Source: Glutamicibacter sp. MNS18 (GTDB lineage Bacteria; Actinomycetota; Actinomycetes; Actinomycetales; Micrococcaceae). From it: DNA of 43,504 bases. Positions 33,919 through 43,504 of this stretch are shown in pieces. A program made the position numbers and the translations under genes. Below the pieces are notes generated by a model that was not told the DNA's origin, did no database searches, and saw only the letters and a program-made list of their open reading frames with translations. Within the stretch, counting starts at the first letter, position 1. Each line of letters opens with the position of its first letter. The stretch spans positions 1-43,504 of the forward strand of contig NZ_JAPCHW010000019.1 of the NCBI RefSeq assembly GCF_026107515.2, in the 5' to 3' direction.

Positions 33919-35535
33919 CTAGGCGGCCAGGGCTTCGGCTTGTGGATACCAGACCCAGTTGCGTCTCCACAGCTGTTCGGGGTCACGATCGCGGGACTGC
34001 AATACGTAGGGTACCCCGTTGATCAGCTTGATCCTGAAGTGCCCGGCGTGGAAGGCCATATGGCAGCCCTTGCACAGCAGGCAACCGTTGTCCGTACAGG
34101 TCTTCCCGCCCCGGTGCCAGGGTTTGATATGGTTCACCTCGCACCGATGCGCCGGCATCGTGCATCCGGGATTGATGCACCCGCGATCGCGTCCCACCAC
34201 CGCGCGCGTTTGTGCGGTGGTGAACAGTCTTCGTCGTCGACCGTAATCCAGGATTTCGCCGTCGCCGCCGAGGACCTCGGGAATAATGCCGGCAATCGCC
34301 GCCGATTGGCGCAGGGCGGTGGCGCTGATCCGCTGCCCGTGGCTGGTGATTCCGGCCGCGTCCGTGGCCCCACGCAAGGCATCGTAGTCAATGGTGACAA
34401 TCAGGTCGATCATCGGTGGCAGCACCAACCCGACCGGCTCGGCATCCGCGCACTTCCCGCCCGTTCCGGCTGACTCGTCGGGAGTGCCGACGGGTTGCGG
34501 TGCATCGGTGTCTGCCGTGCTCCGCGTCGGCTGTGCGGCTGTGCGCGAGGCTCTCGCCGTGCGTTGGGCCCCGGCATGGCGGCGCAGGATCTCAACCAGG
34601 GTGTGCAGCAACTTGCGGGCCTTCACTGAGGCAGGGTCGTTGTATTCGTCCTCCGGCGCCGTCACCGCATCGGCGGGTAGTTCCCCGGCGGAGAAGGAAG
34701 TGCCCTGCCGGTTGGCGGCGAGCTTCGGATTGACCAGCCGATCCGCCAGCGTGCTCAGGAATTCGTGGTCGACGGTCGTGCAGGTCAGCTCCCACACATG
34801 CCCGCGGGGACCCAGCCCGCGGTAGCGTAGCCCGGCGCACCGCTCATGCACTACCTCGCGTTCAGGCAGGTCCGGTGCACTGAGTTCGTCGGACAACGAC
34901 TTGAGTTCCGCGGCGACCGCCGACTGGCCCTGGGTGGTGGACTGCGCGACGCGGGATTCGGCCCTTGCCAGCGCCCTGCCACGCAGCTGCAACGAGGAAA
35001 TCCGGGCCGCGGCCTGCGCGACGACCTCGGGGTTCTGGTCCGGGGAGGCGAACCGCCGGGCCAGGACCTTGAACTGGGCCGGGCGCCCGGCGCTGCCCAC
35101 CAGTTGCCGGTGGGACTTGACCAGGGCCTTGGCGGAATGGATCCTCAGATCCGCGACCCGGGCGATCAATTCGACTTCCGAACGATAGTGGGACTTGGTC
35201 CCGGCCGGTAGCAGCTGGTTGACGGCCAACGGCGCACCAGCGGCAATCTGTCCGGTGTCCTGGGATATGGCATGTTCCAACGCCGTCTGGGACAGCCGGT
35301 GGGCCTGGGTCGCGGTGACAGCACCTGATGCACGGATCATCGCATAGTAGGCGGTGCGTCGGGTGGCATCGGTGATCCTGAGGAAAGCCAGGGATTGGGC
35401 AGCGGTGAGCTGCTTGTCTTCCAGGGCATCCAGCAACTGGCGGTATTGCGTTTCCAAGGCAGCCAGGGCGCGCAACTGTTCGCCGGTGGGCGCAGTGGCC
35501 ACGCCGGTGGCGCAGGTCGTGTCGAGGTGGTCCAT
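33919..35535 (-). CDS. HNH endonuclease with DUF222 domain (13E12 type)
   Basis: 538-residue protein. Residues about 15-380 are the helical DUF222 domain, and 465-498 form an HNH nuclease motif (CEVNHIKPWHRGG, then CLLCKGCHMAFH) with zinc-type Cys pairs. Between them is a Thr/Ala/Asp-rich stretch that looks unstructured. This family is present in many copies in actinobacteria; its role is unsettled, and mobility or defence have been suggested. Start ATG at 35535 has GAGG 5 bases upstream; ATG at 35562 is an alternative without such a site. No repeats or target duplications were seen around it. Confidence 0.85.
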   Translation of the reverse strand: MDHLDTTCATGVATAPTGEQLRALAALETQYRQLLDALEDKQLTAAQSLAFLRITDATRRTAYYAMIRASGAVTATQAHRLSQTALEHAISQDTGQIAAGAPLAVNQLLPAGTKSHYRSEVELIARVADLRIHSAKALVKSHRQLVGSAGRPAQFKVLARRFASPDQNPEVVAQAAARISSLQLRGRALARAESRVAQSTTQGQSAVAAELKSLSDELSAPDLPEREVVHERCAGLRYRGLGPRGHVWELTCTTVDHEFLSTLADRLVNPKLAANRQGTSFSAGELPADAVTAPEDEYNDPASVKARKLLHTLVEILRRHAGAQRTARASRTAAQPTRSTADTDAPQPVGTPDESAGTGGKCADAEPVGLVLPPMIDLIVTIDYDALRGATDAAGITSHGQRISATALRQSAAIAGIIPEVLGGDGEILDYGRRRRLFTTAQTRAVVGRDRGCINPGCTMPAHRCEVNHIKPWHRGGKTCTDNGCLLCKGCHMAFHAGHFRIKLINGVPYVLQSRDRDPEQLWRRNWVWYPQAEALAA

Positions 35536-35683
35536 GGACGCCTCGGGGGTCGGTGATGCCATGGAACGATGATCGCCCAGGAGCGGGCGGTGGTCCCGGC
35601 CACTGGCCGATCTGTGGACAACTACCGGCCCCACCCGCGGTGCCCGTCGAAAACCGTCGGCCGGACATGGCAGGATTAAACCC

Positions 35684-36592
35684 ATGACGATCATTGCTGC
35701 AGCAGACGGGTCGGCGCTGGGCAACCCCGGGCCGGCCGGGTGGGCCTGGTACATCGACGACGCGACGTGGGCGGCTGGCGGCTGGGACCATGGCACCAAC
35801 AACATGGGTGAACTGCAGGCGGTGCTCGAACTGTTCAGGGCCACCGAACACGTGCGCGATCAGGAGCTGAGGATCCTGTGCGATTCGCAGTACGCCATCA
35901 ACTGCGTGAGCAAATGGATGCCCGGCTGGAAGAAGAAGGGCTGGAAAAAGGCCGACGGCAAGCCGGTGCTGAACCAGGACATCCTCAAGCAGCTGGACGA
36001 GGCGATCCGGGGCCGGAACTACAGTTTTGAATGGGTTCGCGGCCATGCCGGCCATGAGCTGAACGAAGCGGCCGACGACAAGGCGCGCGCGGCGGCCACC
36101 GCGCACCAGCAGGGGCAGCCGGTGGACCGCGGCCCGGGATATGCCAGGGGAGCGTCGGCAACGGAACCTGCCCCGGCAACGGAAGCCGCCGATGAGTCGG
36201 AACCGGCCGCCGACCTCGCGGCGCCGGCACAACCGGCCGCCGATGTGGTCCCCACCATCGTGGCCCTGGAACGGGCCGTGCTGGATCCCGGGGTGCGGGC
36301 CAGCTTTGGCGAATACGTCGATTTCCTGCACCCGGGATACCAGGAGATTTCCCGGGGTGGGATACTGCTGGACGTGGCCACCGTGCAGCGCCTACTGGAC
36401 TCGGGCCGGAGCCTGCCCGCCACCGCGCCGCTGCAACTGCTCACCGGTCAGGCGTTGTCCGATACGACGGTGCTGATCGCCTACCGGATGGAGCCCGAGG
36501 GGCAGGGACTGCTGTGCTCCTCCTGGTGGCACCTGACCGAGAACGGATGGAAGCTGCGTTTCCGCCAGGAAACCGTGGAGCAGACCAGGTAA
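35684..36592 (+). CDS. rnhA: Ribonuclease HI with extra C-terminal NTF2-like domain
   Basis: 302-residue protein, about twice the normal RNase HI. Residues 1-138 are the nuclease, which cuts RNA in RNA-DNA hybrids: Asp8 (ADGSALGNPG), Glu43 (NNMGELQAV), Asp67 (CDSQYAI) and Asp131 or neighbour (HELNEAADDKA) form the metal site, with His121 or His124 in the helper loop. A Pro/Ala/Glu linker (about 140-183) leads to a second domain (184-302) that resembles SnoaL/DUF4440, with a closing WWHLTENGWKLRFRQE. ATG at 35684 has AGGA upstream. The serine hydrolase gene starts 22 bases after the stop. Confidence 0.85.
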   Translation: MTIIAAADGSALGNPGPAGWAWYIDDATWAAGGWDHGTNNMGELQAVLELFRATEHVRDQELRILCDSQYAINCVSKWMPGWKKKGWKKADGKPVLNQDILKQLDEAIRGRNYSFEWVRGHAGHELNEAADDKARAAATAHQQGQPVDRGPGYARGASATEPAPATEAADESEPAADLAAPAQPAADVVPTIVALERAVLDPGVRASFGEYVDFLHPGYQEISRGGILLDVATVQRLLDSGRSLPATAPLQLLTGQALSDTTVLIAYRMEPEGQGLLCSSWWHLTENGWKLRFRQETVEQTR

Positions 36593-36614
36593 TGAAAGAG
36601 GATCAACAAGCCCC

Positions 36615-37769
36615 ATGCGTGAACTGATCACCGAGGACTTCGCCCCGCTGGCCGCCGATCTTGATAGTCGCGTCGCCGCGCAGCCGGGCTATTCGGCCCA
36701 GCTGGCCATCTACCACCGCGGACGGCTGGTGCTCAGCCACACCGCCGGCGACTACCTGGCCGGAGACGCGCTGGCTTGCGTCTACTCGGTCACCAAGGGC
36801 CTGGCATCGCTGGTGATCGCGCTGCTGGTGCAGGAGGGCAAACTGGACCCGGAGGCACCGGTGAACCGGTACTGGCCCGAATTCGCCGCCGCCGGCAAGG
36901 GAAAGCTCACCGTGGGGGAGCTGCTCAGCCACCAGGGTGGCGTCCTGGGCGTTCCCGGCGGGGTGCCCCAGGACGTTCTGCTGGATTCATCCAAGTACGC
37001 CGCGATGCTCGCCGAACTGCCCAGCTACTGGCCGCTGGGCCAGCACATCGTCGGCTACCATTCGCTGAGTATGGGCACGCTGATGGAGGAGCTGGTGCGC
37101 CGGGTAACCGGTGAGGAACTCAAGGACCTCTACGAGCGTCGCATCCGCGGTCCACTGGGTGTGGACGCCTACCTCGGCCAGCCCGCCTCGCTGGAAGCCC
37201 GCTTCCGCCCAACCCAGGTGGTCAACACGCCCGAACGCTTCCTCGACCCGTTCTCGCTTTCCGGGATGTCGCTGAATTCGCGGGCCGGATTCGACGTCGA
37301 CCAGGAGCGCACCCACGGGCAGGCCGGGCTGCTGGCCTGGGCCAACAAGCCCTCGGTCCGCGCCGCCGGGCCGGCCAGTCTCGGTGCCGTGGCCGATGCG
37401 CAGGCGCTCGCCGGAATCTTCGCCGCCTCCTTCGGCCCGGTACCGGACCTCGGCGCCGAGCGCGGGCTGCTCAGCCCCGAAACCTGGTCGCAGGTCTCCA
37501 GGGAACGGGTCTTCGGCATCGACCGGATCAGCGGGCGGCCGCAGTCCTTCGCGCTGGGCTTCGCCAAGGGCACCGCGGGCAACGACTACGGATCGATCTT
37601 CGCCTACGGGCATGACGGGGCGAATTCATCGTTGGCCTTCGCCGACCCCGCCTACCACCTGGCCTTCGCCTACCTGCCCTCCGGGCCGGAAGGGGAAGTG
37701 GACACCACTACCGGGGTGCTGCTCAGCCAGCACGCCCGCACCATCGTGAAAGGCAGGGCACGAGCCTGA
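36615..37769 (+). CDS. Beta-lactamase-family serine hydrolase
   Basis: 384-residue class-C-like hydrolase. Ser58-Val-Thr-Lys61 is the SxxK pair, Tyr at about 148 is in GYHSLS (YxS/N motif) and HDG near 331 replaces the KTG box. There is no signal peptide, so it is probably cytosolic and acts as an esterase or peptidase, not as an antibiotic-destroying enzyme. ATG at 36615 has AGAGGA about 13 bases upstream, a rather long gap. It is followed by the SGNH hydrolase with a 1-base overlap (TGATG), so the two are likely co-translated and both downstream of the RNase gene. Confidence 0.85.
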   Translation: MRELITEDFAPLAADLDSRVAAQPGYSAQLAIYHRGRLVLSHTAGDYLAGDALACVYSVTKGLASLVIALLVQEGKLDPEAPVNRYWPEFAAAGKGKLTVGELLSHQGGVLGVPGGVPQDVLLDSSKYAAMLAELPSYWPLGQHIVGYHSLSMGTLMEELVRRVTGEELKDLYERRIRGPLGVDAYLGQPASLEARFRPTQVVNTPERFLDPFSLSGMSLNSRAGFDVDQERTHGQAGLLAWANKPSVRAAGPASLGAVADAQALAGIFAASFGPVPDLGAERGLLSPETWSQVSRERVFGIDRISGRPQSFALGFAKGTAGNDYGSIFAYGHDGANSSLAFADPAYHLAFAYLPSGPEGEVDTTTGVLLSQHARTIVKGRARA

Positions 37770-38569
37770 TGAAATTCCTGGCACTGGGCGACTCCTTTAC
37801 CGAAGGGGTGGGCGATAAGGACCCGCTGCGGCCCAACCAGTCCCGCGGCTGGGCCGACCGGGTGGCCGAGGTACTGTGCGCCCGCGGCGACTGGCAGTAC
37901 GCGAACCTGGCCATCCGCGGCAAGAAGATCAGCCAGGTGATCAACCAGCAGCTGGAACCCGGGCTGGCGCTGGCACCGGAGCTGGTATCCATCTACGCCG
38001 GCGGCAACGACATCCTGCGCCCCAAGGTGGACATCAACTCGCTGATGAACGGCTATGCGGGCATGGTGCGACGGTTCACCGAAGCCGGGAGCCGGGTGCT
38101 GCTGTTCACCGGGTTCGACACCGCCGAATCACCCCTGTTCTCCAGGACCCGGCCGCGCACCGCGCTGTACAACGAACTGGTGCGCACCATCGCCGATGAG
38201 CATGCGGCGATGGTGGCCGACTACTGGCGCTGGCGGGAATTCAGCGACCCCCGGCTCTGGGCCACGGACCGGCTGCATATGAACGAACTCGGCCATACGC
38301 TCATGGCCCGCAAGGTCCTGGGGGTGCTGTCCGACAACGGTCTGGTTCCCGGCGACTGGGCCACGGATATCGGACAGCCGGCGCTGCCGCGCTTGCCGGA
38401 GAACTCCCGTGGGGAGCGGCTGCGCGAGGACCTTGGCTGGGCGCGGGAATACCTGGCCCCATGGGTCAAGCGCCGGCTGACCGGTACCTCCTCGGGGGAC
38501 CTGCTGCAACCGAAGTATCCCGACTACGTGCGCCTCGGTGGACCCGGGGCCGGTTCGGGTGCCAGATGA
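37769..38569 (+). CDS. SGNH/GDSL-family hydrolase
   Basis: 266-residue esterase-type protein. Block I is GDSFTEG (Asp8-Ser9), block III GGND (about 77-81) and block V is TDRLHMNELGH with Asp and His near 167-170; the set is complete. No signal peptide or anchor, so cytosolic. Acyl-ester substrates are typical but not identifiable. ATG at 37769 uses the last A of the previous TGA. The last gene before the glycine riboswitch, from which it is separated by about 90 bases. Confidence 0.88.
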   Translation: MKFLALGDSFTEGVGDKDPLRPNQSRGWADRVAEVLCARGDWQYANLAIRGKKISQVINQQLEPGLALAPELVSIYAGGNDILRPKVDINSLMNGYAGMVRRFTEAGSRVLLFTGFDTAESPLFSRTRPRTALYNELVRTIADEHAAMVADYWRWREFSDPRLWATDRLHMNELGHTLMARKVLGVLSDNGLVPGDWATDIGQPALPRLPENSRGERLREDLGWAREYLAPWVKRRLTGTSSGDLLQPKYPDYVRLGGPGAGSGAR

Positions 38570-38588
38570 CGGGGCCGTGACCCGGGTG

Positions 38589-38618
38589 TTGTGTCCGGGT
38601 GCGGCTTGCGGCTATTGT
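38589..38618 (+). promoter_or_regulatory. Promoter of glycine-riboswitch transcript
   Basis: Weak sigma-70-like pair TTGTGT (38589-38594) and TATTGT (38613-38618), spacer 18. It lies about 44 bases before the first aptamer. Confidence 0.4.
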
Positions 38619-38661
38619 TAGCAGTGTGTTCCGGGTCAATTCCCGAACCACGCCGCTAACA

Positions 38662-38855
38662 GATGGCGGGAGAGTCCCTCCCACGCCATGGAAGGGCGCC
38701 GAAGGAGCAAATCCTCCCCAGGAAACTCTCAGGCAACCGTACCGCCATCAAGAGGCAACTCTGGAAAGCAACCGGGTTACCGGTTCACCGAAGGTGCAAG
38801 TAGTCGCATTCGTGCGCTGGCTACGTAAAACTCTCAGGTTTATGAACAGGGATGG
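38662..38855 (+). ncRNA. Tandem glycine riboswitch
   Basis: Two glycine aptamers in a row ahead of gcvP. Aptamer 1 (38662-38749) is closed by GATGGCGG pairing with CCGCCATC and contains CCGAAGGAGCAA and CTCTCAGG. Aptamer 2 (about 38750-38855) repeats the core as CCGAAGGTGCAAG and ACTCTCAGG. These conserved cores are diagnostic. Binding glycine should switch the downstream gcv genes on; the switching structure is not obvious, as no terminator with a T-run follows, so control at translation near the strong ribosome site (38850-38863) is plausible. Confidence 0.92.
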
Positions 38856-38915
38856 GGAGGGAAATGACCTTTCATTGGCATGCCCCTAGACCGATCCCAC
38901 GGAGTTTCCCGCACC

Positions 38916-41762
<2,847 letters not shown>

Positions 41763-41767
41763 GAATC

Positions 41768-42889
41768 ATGACCGTGACTGATATCAAGCACACCGTGTTG
41801 CACGCCAAGCACGAGGAGCTCGGCGCCAACTTCACCGACTTCGGCGGCTGGGACATGCCCCTGCGCTACGGTTCGGAACTGGCCGAGCACAAGGCGGTGC
41901 GGTCCACCGCGGGACTGTTCGACCTCTCGCACATGGGCGAGGTCTGGGTGACCGGCCCGGAAGCCGCCAAGGCGCTGAACACCGCGTTGGCGGGTAACCT
42001 CGCCGTGGTGAAGCTGGGCAAGGCCAAGTACTCGCTGATCCTGGACGAGGACGGCAAGATCATCGACGACCTGATCGTCTACCGGCTGGAAGAGGAAAAG
42101 TACCTGGTGGTACCCAACGCCGGCAACGCGCCGGTGGTGGCCCGTGAACTGGCCGCCCGTGCCGAGGGTTTCGACGCCCAGGTGCACGACGCCTCCGCCG
42201 ACACCTCGTTGATCGCCGTGCAGGGCCCGAACGCCGAGGCCATCGTCAAGCATTTGGCAGCCGATGAGGCCGCCGCGCAGATCGTGACCGGGATGAAGTA
42301 CTATTCGGCCGCCTACCTCACCCTGGGCGGGGTGGACACCATCCTGGCCCGCACCGGGTACACCGGCGAGGACGGCTTCGAACTGATCATCGCCAACGCG
42401 GATGCCGCGGGCCTGTGGGACAAGATCGTGGCCATCGGCACCGACTTCGAGCTGGTTCCCTGCGGTCTGGCCTCACGCGACTCGCTGCGCCTGGAAGCCG
42501 GCATGCCGCTGTACGGCAACGAGCTCTCGCTGGAACGCACCCCATTCGAAGCGAACCTGGGCCCGGTGGTCTCCTTCAAGAAGGAAGAGGACTTCATAGG
42601 CCGTTCCGCACTGGAAGAGGTCAAGGCCAACGGCACCGCCCGCAAGCTGGTGGGCCTGAAGGGCCTGGGCAAGCGCGCCGGGCGTGCAGGTTACCCGATC
42701 CTGAAGGACGGGGAAGTCATCGGCGAAATCACCTCCGGACTGCCGTCTCCGACCCTGGGCTACCCGGTGGCCCTGGGGTATGTGGATGGTGCACACACCG
42801 AGGTCGGTACCGCACTGGATGTCGAGCTGCGAGGTAAGACTCTGCCTTTTGAAGTTGTCGAACTGCCGTTCTACACCCGCTCCAAGTAA
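41768..42889 (+). CDS. gcvT: Aminomethyltransferase, glycine cleavage T-protein
   Basis: 373-residue T-protein that moves the methylene group from lipoyl-GcvH to tetrahydrofolate and releases ammonia. Typical landmarks are [20 protein letters not shown], the folate-site stretch [13 protein letters not shown] and the C-terminal barrel ending in LPFYTRSK. Length is normal. ATG at 41768 with AGGA close by; the open frame continues upstream into gcvP, where it is only a shadow. Same operon as gcvP and gcvH. Confidence 0.96.
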   Translation: MTVTDIKHTVLHAKHEELGANFTDFGGWDMPLRYGSELAEHKAVRSTAGLFDLSHMGEVWVTGPEAAKALNTALAGNLAVVKLGKAKYSLILDEDGKIIDDLIVYRLEEEKYLVVPNAGNAPVVARELAARAEGFDAQVHDASADTSLIAVQGPNAEAIVKHLAADEAAAQIVTGMKYYSAAYLTLGGVDTILARTGYTGEDGFELIIANADAAGLWDKIVAIGTDFELVPCGLASRDSLRLEAGMPLYGNELSLERTPFEANLGPVVSFKKEEDFIGRSALEEVKANGTARKLVGLKGLGKRAGRAGYPILKDGEVIGEITSGLPSPTLGYPVALGYVDGAHTEVGTALDVELRGKTLPFEVVELPFYTRSK

Positions 42890-42947
42890 CGTTAATACCT
42901 GGGGGCGCCCGACAGCGCCCACTGCTTCCCTTCAGAGAGGAACCATC

Positions 42948-43328
42948 ATGAGTAAAGTTCTTGCGTCCCTGCGCTACTCGGCCGAGCACGAGTGGCTCGA
43001 CGATGCCAGCCCGGCCAAGGTCGGTATCACCCAGATTGCCGCCGACGCCCTGGGCGATGTGGTCTACGTGGATCTGCCGGAGGTCGGCGACGCGGTGACC
43101 GCAGGCGAAACCTGTGGTGAAGTGGAATCCACCAAGTCGGTTTCCGACCTGTACTCCCCGGTGACCGGCACCATCGTCGAGGTCAACGCCGAAGCCATCG
43201 ACAACCCGGCGATCCTCAACGAGGATCCCTATGGTGCAGGCTGGTTGTTCACCGTCGAGGTGACTGAGGAAGGCCCACTGCTGTCGGCCGCCGACTACGC
43301 CAGCACCAACGGCGGGAGCGTCGAGTAA
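42948..43328 (+). CDS. gcvH: Glycine cleavage H-protein
   Basis: 126-residue lipoyl carrier that shuttles the aminomethyl group between the P and T proteins. Lipoylated Lys63 is in [15 protein letters not shown] and the fold is the usual barrel (HEWL, then [11 protein letters not shown]). ATG at 42948 has AGAGGA 9 bases upstream. The short gap after gcvT contains a small 6-bp hairpin (42903-42920). glyA starts directly after its TAA. Confidence 0.97.
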   Translation: MSKVLASLRYSAEHEWLDDASPAKVGITQIAADALGDVVYVDLPEVGDAVTAGETCGEVESTKSVSDLYSPVTGTIVEVNAEAIDNPAILNEDPYGAGWLFTVEVTEEGPLLSAADYASTNGGSVE

Positions 43329-43504
43329 ATGACGAATTCAGTATTCCAGTCCCTAGCCCCGGAATCCCTAACCCAGGATCTTGGTTCCCTTGATCCGGAG
43401 GTCGCGCAGCGTATTGATGCTGAGTTGGCCCGTCAGCAGCGTGGTCTGGAAATGATCGCGTCGGAGAACCATACGGCGCAGGCGGTGATGCAGGCGCAGG
43501 GGTC
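43329..43504 (+). CDS. glyA: Serine hydroxymethyltransferase, 5' end only
   Basis: First 58 residues of the PLP enzyme that interconverts serine and glycine using tetrahydrofolate. The [21 protein letters not shown] helix (quoted partly) and [16 protein letters not shown], where most family members have SENFVS, identify it. ATG at 43329 follows the gcvH stop without a gap. It is cut by the window end, so the PLP lysine is not visible. Completes a gcvPTH-glyA operon that balances glycine, serine and one-carbon units. Confidence 0.92.
   Translation, partial: MTNSVFQSLAPESLTQDLGSLDPEVAQRIDAELARQQRGLEMIASENHTAQAVMQAQG

Noticed and set aside
38575-38600. Weak ACCCGG/CCGGGT hairpin after the SGNH gene
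   Set aside because: Stem too short and no T-run, so not called a terminator.

Overview
The window is high-GC, densely coded bacterial chromosome from an actinobacterium, most likely the Micrococcaceae (Arthrobacter / Glutamicibacter / Paeniglutamicibacter type). The pointers are strong G/C preference at third codon positions over most of the window, frequent GTG starts and apparently leaderless genes, a DUF222/HNH (13E12-type) endonuclease, a DtxR/IdeR-like iron box, and a gcvP-gcvT-gcvH-glyA cluster behind a tandem glycine riboswitch. The family assignment comes from reading the proteins and was not checked by search.

Layout. (1) 1-5.9 kb is visibly less GC-rich than the rest. It holds a 1,135-residue cell-wall protein with about 445 residues of Thr/Glu/Asp/Gly repeats and a sortase-type tail, then a DUF5819-HTTM gene pair. 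It is closed by a perfect 20-bp stem hairpin at 5914-5956. (2) 6-9.3 kb: a succinate-semialdehyde-type dehydrogenase, an aldo/keto reductase and a 40-residue acidic protein gene, all on the minus strand. The last two genes are each preceded by a matching conserved leader plus hairpin. (3) 9.3-12.7 kb: alpha/beta hydrolase and HrpB helicase, coupled. (4) 12.7-14.8 kb: TetR regulator and acyl-CoA dehydrogenase. (5) 15-18.9 kb: DoxX-like protein, DHA2-type efflux pump, PhzF-like protein and an AMIN-like secreted protein. (6) 19.1-21.2 kb: MscS-like channel, stand-alone YqaJ/lambda-exonuclease-type nuclease and a small CxxC thioredoxin-like protein. (7) 21.3-23.4 kb: MacB/LolD-type ABC pair. (8) 23.5-29.4 kb: ferric-siderophore uptake (lipoprotein, two permeases, and one polypeptide joining the ATPase to a siderophore-interacting reductase), with an inverted MBL-fold gene inside it. 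(9) 29.5-32.4 kb: an ABC exporter between two MarR regulators. (10) 32.8-38.6 kb: glutathionyl-hydroquinone-reductase-like protein, HNH endonuclease, RNase HI with an extra domain, serine hydrolase and SGNH hydrolase. (11) 38.6-43.5 kb: tandem glycine riboswitch, gcvP, gcvT, gcvH and the start of glyA, cut by the window end.

How it works together. The last block splits glycine into CO2, ammonia and a methylene group on folate, and glyA interconverts glycine and serine; the riboswitch ties expression to glycine. The iron block binds ferric siderophore outside the cell, imports it and reduces it inside. The MarR, TetR and iron-box sites suggest local control of export, acyl-CoA oxidation and iron import.

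Most unusual: the paired leader elements at 8840-8900 and 9243-9303 (five positions fixed with identical spacing, each followed by a hairpin and then a gene), the DUF5819-HTTM pair with its SdpA/SdpB-like layout, the ATPase-reductase fusion, and a small reading frame with a strong ribosome site overlapping the gcvP start out of frame. No tRNA, rRNA, CRISPR array, prophage or insertion sequence was recognised.
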